Below are positions 34,483-39,534 of a DNA stretch of 39,534 bases, piece after piece. Position 1 is the stretch's first letter; every line of letters starts with the position of its first letter. Origin of the DNA: Mycolicibacterium sp. (GTDB taxonomy: Bacteria; Actinomycetota; Actinomycetes; Mycobacteriales; Mycobacteriaceae). The notes beneath the pieces are model-generated. The model was not told the DNA's origin. It ran no database searches and saw only the letters and a list, made by a program, of their open reading frames with translations. The stretch is taken from positions 1-39,534 of the forward strand of contig NZ_JAEMTA010000050.1 in assembly GCF_016462545.1 (NCBI RefSeq). Reading direction: 5' to 3'. The translations under genes and the position numbers were made by a program.

Positions 34483-35244
34483 TCACTTGACTGGCTGAGC
34501 GTATTGGCGGGGTTTCGGTTGCCGCAAGGCGGTCACGTTCACCACGTCGGCTTGTTGCACCGACATTGTGCCGCCGACGCGTTCGACGCTGTCGGTGGCC
34601 CCGCCCGGGATGTTCATCGCCGCGGCGAGCGTCGCTGGATCGCCAATGGCGAGAACGGAATAGGGCGGGGACATGGTGGTGCCGTCGATGACGAGCGCAC
34701 CGGCTGATCCCACTACCCAGGTGTCGACGCCGACCCGGATGACCGTCCCACCGGGACCGGAGATCTGCATGGCCTCCGCGCCTGCCGCGCGCAATTCGTT
34801 CACGACGTCGAGCATCGTCTCCGGCGACACCCCGGGAGCGACGTCGTCGATGGTGATGATCACACCCGGGCCCGTCGCGGCCACCGTTCCGATCAAGATC
34901 GACAGCGCGGCCAGTCGGGATTGGGCGTTCTCGATGGCGGCTTGATCGTCGGTGCCCGAGGATTGCAGTGCGTCGAGCGTGCGCTGCAGGTCGCCGACCT
35001 CGGAATTGAGCGCGGCCTCGCGCTGCTGCAGGGAGTCCAGGAGGACCAACAGGTCGGCGGGTCGTGCCGTGTCGAGCGAATCACCCGAGTCGGTCTGCCG
35101 CGCCTGCGTCACGATCGCCACCCCGAGCAACGCACACAGCACGACGGCCAGCGCGCCGAAGGCGAGTTGACTGCGTCGCGGCGTCGGACGCGGAGCGTCC
35201 TCGGGCAGTTCGTGCCTGCCGTGCTCGGGAGTGGATTCGGTCAC
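34483..35244 (-). CDS. DUF881 membrane protein (Rv1825-like)
   Basis: 253 residues. One N-terminal transmembrane helix (LAFGALAVVLCALLGVAIVTQ) and a coiled-coil (LDSLQQREAALNSEVGDLQRTLDALQ) are followed by the DUF881 extracytoplasmic domain (GPGVIITIDDV; LDVVNELRAAGAEAMQISG; PPYSVLAIGDPATLAAAMNIPGG). It starts at GTG three bases after the small basic protein gene. Function is unknown; the family is widespread in Gram-positive bacteria in this same gene set. Confidence 0.85.
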   Translation of the reverse strand: MTESTPEHGRHELPEDAPRPTPRRSQLAFGALAVVLCALLGVAIVTQARQTDSGDSLDTARPADLLVLLDSLQQREAALNSEVGDLQRTLDALQSSGTDDQAAIENAQSRLAALSILIGTVAATGPGVIITIDDVAPGVSPETMLDVVNELRAAGAEAMQISGPGGTVIRVGVDTWVVGSAGALVIDGTTMSPPYSVLAIGDPATLAAAMNIPGGATDSVERVGGTMSVQQADVVNVTALRQPKPRQYAQPVK

Positions 35245-35247
35245 GTC

Positions 35248-35580
35248 TCAGGCGCCGAACAGTCTGCGCCGGAGGGCGGCGGCGTTGCCGAAGATCCTGA
35301 TGCCGAGGACGACGATGATCGCCGTCGAGAGTTGGGTGCCCACCCCGAGTTGATCTCCGACGAAGACGATCAACGTGGCGACGAGCACGTTGAAGACGAA
35401 CGACACCACGAAGACCTTGGAATCGAAGATCCGCTCGAGATAGGCCCGAAGTCCGCCGAATACGGCGTCCAGTGCGGCAACGACTGCGATCGGCAGGTAC
35501 GGCTGGATCACCTCGGGCACGCTGGGGTGAAACACCAGACCCAGCACGATGCCGACGACGAGGGCAACTATCCCGACCAT
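35248..35580 (-). CDS. Small basic membrane protein (DUF1290, Rv1824-like)
   Basis: 110 residues from ATG 35580, with GGGAG four bases upstream. An in-frame TTG at 35616 would overlap the DUF881 gene and add residues foreign to the family. Three hydrophobic helices are seen: VGIVALVVGIVLGLVF, YLPIAVVAALDAVFGG, and the long VSFVFNVLVATLIVFVGDQLGVG region. It lies between two DUF881 genes, as in other actinobacteria and firmicutes, which suggests a membrane complex with them. Confidence 0.85.
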   Translation of the reverse strand: MVGIVALVVGIVLGLVFHPSVPEVIQPYLPIAVVAALDAVFGGLRAYLERIFDSKVFVVSFVFNVLVATLIVFVGDQLGVGTQLSTAIIVVLGIRIFGNAAALRRRLFGA

Positions 35581-35605
35581 CTGACTCCCATCGCGCGCTT
35601 CCGCA

Positions 35606-36517
35606 TCATGGCCCAATCTGCTTGGCGAAGTTGACGTCTCGCACGGAGCTTGCCGCCACGGTCATGTCGTCGACTTCGCTGACGGTGACTCCGACCCCGT
35701 AGGACCCCTGAAGGACGAGCAGCCGCTGCAGGGCCGGGCTCTGGTCGAACACGTCGTGCATGCCGTGTGGCGGGCCGACGGCGAGTACGACGTACGGATT
35801 GGAGATGGGCTGATTGTCGACCAGCAGACCGCCCCCCGCCTGCCGAATGGTGACGTTGGGTCCGATGCGCACGCCGCCGACGCTGATGGCCTCCGCTCCG
35901 CCGACCCACAGTGAGTTGACGACCAGCTGAAGGTCGCGGTCCAGAATGACCTGCGGACTGCCCGCGACGCGCTGTTTGGACACGTCGCTGAGATCACGTG
36001 CAGCGGGGGGTTCGGTGATCGTGACGTTCAGACCCGGTCCGTGAACGGCGACGGCCGCGGCGGCGAACTCCGCGACGTCGAGGTTGGCGAGCAGTTGACG
36101 GCCGCGCTGATCGCCCGCCAGGCGGCTGCGTCGCTCCGATTCGACCTGCCCGGCGAGCGCGTCACGGCGGGCCGTGCCGTCGGTGGTCGCACGCTGGGCG
36201 CTCTGCACTCCCGCGGCCAGCACCTGCCTGGTCTCCTGCGTCGCCGGGGCCACGGACTTCGTCTGCGCGGCGGCGGCGGTGAAGACCGCGGTCACCAGCA
36301 GAGCCGCACCGATCTGCCAGGCCCAGTCCGACACCCTGCCGCGGGGCTGACGCGACGCCCGCCGTTCGGCGGCCGCGGCGTAACCGGGATCGAGGTGCTC
36401 GGAGAGCAGCGACCGCAGCAGGGTCGGCACCGGGATCAGCGTCGGCGCGCCCGCCTGGTGAGCGTTGCGTCCGGCCTCCGGGCTGTAACCGCCGAGCGCC
36501 CGCTCGTCGTCAGCCAT
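35606..36517 (-). CDS. DUF881 membrane protein (Rv1823-like)
   Basis: 303 residues. A cytoplasmic segment of ~65 residues precedes one transmembrane helix (WQIGAALLVTAVFTAAAAQ). The DUF881 domain follows: VHGPGLNVTITEPPAA, DRDLQLVVNSLWVGGAEAISVGG, SNPYVVLAVGPPHGMHDVF. It is a paralogue of the gene 3.6 hundred bases downstream. Its ATG lies inside the 3' end of pgsA2 (8-base overlap), indicating coupling. Confidence 0.85.
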   Translation of the reverse strand: MADDERALGGYSPEAGRNAHQAGAPTLIPVPTLLRSLLSEHLDPGYAAAAERRASRQPRGRVSDWAWQIGAALLVTAVFTAAAAQTKSVAPATQETRQVLAAGVQSAQRATTDGTARRDALAGQVESERRSRLAGDQRGRQLLANLDVAEFAAAAVAVHGPGLNVTITEPPAARDLSDVSKQRVAGSPQVILDRDLQLVVNSLWVGGAEAISVGGVRIGPNVTIRQAGGGLLVDNQPISNPYVVLAVGPPHGMHDVFDQSPALQRLLVLQGSYGVGVTVSEVDDMTVAASSVRDVNFAKQIGP

Positions 36518-37148
36518 TCCCCTGACCGGTCCCCTGACGGGGCATCTGCCGCACGACCATGGCCGCCTGAACGAGGTACAGCACGCCCGACCACAGGTAC
36601 ATCGCCATCCCCCAGCCCAGGAACGCCCACCCGATGGCCAGGATGACCCGACTCCACAGCGCGTCCCACTGGCCGAGCAGGACGAGCGGGAAGCCGGACA
36701 TCAACGCGAAGGTGGCGGCCTTGCCGACGTAGGTGACCGTCAGCGCGGTCAGCCCGCGGCTGCGCAGGATCGGCAGGGTCAGCGCCAGCAGGACGTCGCG
36801 GACGATCAGCACGACCACGAACCACCACGGGATGATGCCGTAGACCGCCAGCGACACCGGGACGACGATCATGTAGATGCGGTCGACGGCGGGATCGAGC
36901 AGCGCGCCGAGTCGCGAGGACTGGTTGTCGAAGAGGCGGGCGATCTTGCCGTCGGCCCAGTCGGAGAAACCACTGAACATCAGCACCGCGACGGCCCATG
37001 CGTTCGCATCGACGGCCAGCAGGTAGATGAAGACCGGGACGAGGATCAGCCGCAATACGCTGAGCGCGTTGGGAATGGTGAGAACCCGATCAGAGTCCCC
37101 GACATCGAATTCCCCGGTCGCTTCGCTCTTGCCCTCCGGAGCGTCCAT
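36510..37148 (-). CDS. pgsA2: CDP-alcohol phosphatidyltransferase PgsA2
   Basis: 212 residues with four or more transmembrane helices. It carries the CDP-OH-P signature DG-KI-AR ... G-ALL-D-PAV-D, but the spacer between AR and G has nine residues (LFDNQSSRL) rather than the usual eight; Rv1822 has LLNQSSRL. Such enzymes move a phosphatidyl group from CDP-diacylglycerol to an alcohol such as glycerol-3-phosphate; the PgsA2 acceptor is not settled. It starts nine bases after secA2 and overlaps the DUF881 gene. Confidence 0.88.
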   Translation of the reverse strand: MDAPEGKSEATGEFDVGDSDRVLTIPNALSVLRLILVPVFIYLLAVDANAWAVAVLMFSGFSDWADGKIARLFDNQSSRLGALLDPAVDRIYMIVVPVSLAVYGIIPWWFVVVLIVRDVLLALTLPILRSRGLTALTVTYVGKAATFALMSGFPLVLLGQWDALWSRVILAIGWAFLGWGMAMYLWSGVLYLVQAAMVVRQMPRQGTGQGNG

Positions 37149-37157
37149 GGCATGAAC

Positions 37158-39494
37158 CTAGCGGAACACCCCCGGCAGGCTCAGCGCCGACATGGAGTCC
37201 TCCGACAACGGGTTGTCGTGAATCATGTACGTCCACGTCGAGGTAGGCCGGGCGAGTTTCGACAGATCGAGTCCCTGCTCATCCTCGGCGACGTTGGCGG
37301 TCTCGAAGGTCTGCTGCGCCGCTTCGATGGCGTCGGCGGCCAGTGAGGCGAACGCGTCGACGGCGAGCCGATGGAATTCGTCGAGTGGATTCTGTCGGCC
37401 AAGCGCCCGCAGGTGGATGCTCTCGCGGATGTCGGACAGGTAGGCCTGGTGGTCGGCCCACCCGCGGTCGAGGTGGTACAGCATGATCTGGCGGCTGATC
37501 TTCTCGAGCCGCTCCTCGTCGAGTTGGGCGAGGAGTTCCTCATAGCGCTCCGGTGACCGCTCGGCCAGCTCTTCGCGTGCGGTTGCGGTGCGCAGCAACG
37601 TGTTTCGCCGTTCGACGAGGATCGCGCGCTGCTGGGCGACCAGCTGGTTGTAGCGCCAGGTGTTGGCGTGCACGTCGAGCAGCCTGCCCTCGGCGACCCG
37701 CTGGGCATGCTCGAGGAGCTGCGCGGCCTTGTCGTTGGTGATGCGGCCGTCTTCGTCGGTCGCCATCGGAAGCTTCTCGGGGTCGAGGTGCGCGACGACG
37801 ACGTCGTCCTCCCAGCTGGAGAAGAACACCGACGAACCGGGGTCGCCCTGGCGACCGGCGCGGCCCCGCAGCTGGTTGTCCAGCCGCTCCGTGTGGTGCC
37901 TACCCGTGCCGATGACATGCAGGCCGCCAAGCTCGGCGACCTCATCGTGACCGCTCTCGTCTGACCCACCGAGCCGGATGTCGGTGCCACGACCGGCGAT
38001 CTGCGTCGAGACGGTCACCGTCTGCAGGGTGCCCGCTTCGGCGATGACGCGCGCTTCTTCCTCGTCGTTCTTGGCGTTCAGCACGACGGCGGGAACGCCC
38101 GCCTTGACGAGGCGTTCGTGGAGTTCTTCTGATTCGGCGACGTCGCGGGTGCCGACGAGGACCGGTTGGCCGGTCGCGTGGATCGTCTTGATGTGATCGA
38201 TGACGGCGTCGATCTTGGCGGCCGCGGTGATGTAGACGCGGTCGACGTCGTCCTCGCGCACGTTCGGGGTGTTCGGCGGGATCGGTGACACGCCGAGCTT
38301 GTAGAACTGACGCAGCTGTTCACCGGCGGCGAGCGCGGTACCCGTCATCCCGCAGACCGTCGGGTAGCGGTTGATGAGTGCCTGAACGGTGATGGTGTCG
38401 AGTACCTCGCCGGTCTCGGTGGTCTCGATGCCCTCCTTGGCCTCGACGGCTGCCTGCAGACCGTCGGGCCAGCGCTGCAGCTGCGCGATCCGGCCGCGGG
38501 AGGCGTTGATCAGCTGGACCCGGCCGTCGCGGACGATGTAGTGCACGTCGCGTTGGAGCAGCACGTGGGCGTGCAGGGCGACGTTGATCTCGGTCAGCGT
38601 GGTGCTGACGTTCTCCTCGGAGTAGATGTCGACGCCGCCGAGCGCCTTCTCCAGCTTTCGCGCGCCCGCGTCCGTGAGATGCACGTTGCGGCGGTCGGCG
38701 TCGGCCTCATAATCCTTGCCCGACACCAGCTCGCCGACCATCCGAATGATCTCCAGCCGCGGCGTCTCGCGATGCGTGGTGCCTGCGAGCACCAGCGGGA
38801 CCAGCGCCTCGTCGACGAGGACGGAATCGGCCTCGTCGATCAGGGCGACGTCGGGATCGGGTGAGACCAGATCGTCGACGTCGGTCACCAACTGGTCGCG
38901 CAGCACGTCGAAGCCGATCTCGTTGACCGACGCGTAGGTCACGTCGCACGCGTAGGCGGCGCGACGCTCCTCGGCGGTGGATTCGGCGGTGATCCAACCG
39001 ACGGTGAGGCCCATCGCCTCGAGCAGCGGGCCCATCCACTCGGCGTCGCGTCGCGCCAGGTAGTCGTTGACGGAGATGACGTGAACGCTGCGGCCGGCGA
39101 TCGCATAGCCCGCAGCGGCGATCGCACCGGCGAGCGTCTTGCCCTCGCCGGTGGCCATCTCGACGACGTCGCCGGCCAGCATGCGAAGGGCGCCGAGCAG
39201 TTGGACATCAAACGGCCGCAACGTCGTTGCGCGCTCGGAGGCTTCCCGGGCAATCGCGAGGAACTGCGGGATGTCTGCCGACTCGGCGAGGTCGCCGAGG
39301 TTCAGCAGCTTGGCGGCCTTCACGAGCTTCTCGTCATCGAGCGCTGAGGCCTTGTCGTCGAACTCCGCGGAGGCGCGCACCAGGTCCATCGACTGGGCCT
39401 GGTCCTTGTCGGTGCTGGCGCCGAGCAGCTTCCAGAACCGGTTGCTCAGCCGACCAGAGGTGCGGTCTTTCGTCTTGGGCGCGATCTTTGGCAC
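37158..39494 (-). CDS. secA2: Accessory secretion ATPase SecA2
   Basis: 778 residues from GTG 39494. Walker A GEGKT is at residues 116-120, the DEAD motif at 220-223, the preprotein-binding region and helicase domain 2 follow (VCGMTGTALAAGEQLRQFYKL; VSTQIAGRGTDIRLGG; LRGRAGRQGDPGSSVFFSSWEDD). The protein is shorter than SecA1 and lacks the C-terminal zinc-finger tail, typical of SecA2. It exports a small set of proteins important for virulence and stress in mycobacteria. It heads the cluster with pgsA2, the DUF881 proteins and gcvH. Bases 39495-39534 contain only upstream sequence. Confidence 0.94.
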   Translation of the reverse strand: MPKIAPKTKDRTSGRLSNRFWKLLGASTDKDQAQSMDLVRASAEFDDKASALDDEKLVKAAKLLNLGDLAESADIPQFLAIAREASERATTLRPFDVQLLGALRMLAGDVVEMATGEGKTLAGAIAAAGYAIAGRSVHVISVNDYLARRDAEWMGPLLEAMGLTVGWITAESTAEERRAAYACDVTYASVNEIGFDVLRDQLVTDVDDLVSPDPDVALIDEADSVLVDEALVPLVLAGTTHRETPRLEIIRMVGELVSGKDYEADADRRNVHLTDAGARKLEKALGGVDIYSEENVSTTLTEINVALHAHVLLQRDVHYIVRDGRVQLINASRGRIAQLQRWPDGLQAAVEAKEGIETTETGEVLDTITVQALINRYPTVCGMTGTALAAGEQLRQFYKLGVSPIPPNTPNVREDDVDRVYITAAAKIDAVIDHIKTIHATGQPVLVGTRDVAESEELHERLVKAGVPAVVLNAKNDEEEARVIAEAGTLQTVTVSTQIAGRGTDIRLGGSDESGHDEVAELGGLHVIGTGRHHTERLDNQLRGRAGRQGDPGSSVFFSSWEDDVVVAHLDPEKLPMATDEDGRITNDKAAQLLEHAQRVAEGRLLDVHANTWRYNQLVAQQRAILVERRNTLLRTATAREELAERSPERYEELLAQLDEERLEKISRQIMLYHLDRGWADHQAYLSDIRESIHLRALGRQNPLDEFHRLAVDAFASLAADAIEAAQQTFETANVAEDEQGLDLSKLARPTSTWTYMIHDNPLSEDSMSALSLPGVFR

Positions 39495-39534
39495 GCATTC
39501 ACGGTACGCGGCCGTCCCCCGGCCTCCCCTTCGC

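Overview
The window is a chromosomal segment of a high-GC, non-tuberculous mycobacterium, most likely a fast-growing Mycolicibacterium-type species. Gene order follows, in inverted orientation, the M. tuberculosis block Rv1860 (apa) to Rv1821 (secA2): apa, mod genes, Rv1856c, Rv1855c, ndh, urease, Rv1847, blaI/blaR, gnd1, guaB1, Rv1842c/Rv1841c, glcB, Rv1836c, gcvB, Rv1830 (resR), Rv1829, Rv1828, garA, gcvH, Rv1825-Rv1823, pgsA2, secA2. Orthology is judged from protein sequences I recognise, not from a database search.

Layout. 1-2915 (minus): 3'-truncated apa, then modC and modB of a molybdate ABC transporter; modA is absent. 3040-6220 (plus): a degenerate SDR protein, an F420-type LLM oxidoreductase with a leaderless-type start, and type II NADH dehydrogenase ndh. 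6243-11020 (minus): a complete urease operon, transcribed as thioesterase-ureA-ureB-ureC-ureF-ureG-ureD. 11066-12001: an iron-control island. It holds a FhuF-like protein with an IdeR-type box at its promoter, and a second IdeR-type box followed by about 115 nt and a strong intrinsic terminator. I identify the latter as the iron-sparing small RNA MrsI. 12205-18093 (plus): blaI and a short M56 peptidase, gnd1 and guaB1, then two CNNM/CorC membrane proteins preceded by a 40-residue small ORF.

19139-22707 (plus) is the part that differs most from M. tuberculosis: an unrecognised protein, a lipoprotein lipase homologue lacking its nucleophile serine, and a membrane-anchored esterase, where M. tuberculosis carries PE_PGRS and VapBC genes. 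22799-27224 (plus): glcB and a large membrane protein with solute-binding and von Willebrand A regions. 27221-31233 (minus): gcvB behind a tandem glycine riboswitch, followed by an alpha/beta hydrolase. 31279-39494 (minus): secA2-pgsA2-DUF881-small basic protein-DUF881-gcvH, garA-MerR-bifunctional nuclease, and resR.

Shared themes. Iron: IdeR boxes, MrsI and the FhuF-like protein. One-carbon, glycine and glyoxylate metabolism: gcvB, gcvH, glcB and the FHA regulator garA. Envelope: secA2, pgsA2, the DUF881 proteins, CNNM proteins and apa. Most long ORFs on the opposite strand are GC-rich shadows. I found no tRNA, rRNA, CRISPR, insertion sequence or prophage.
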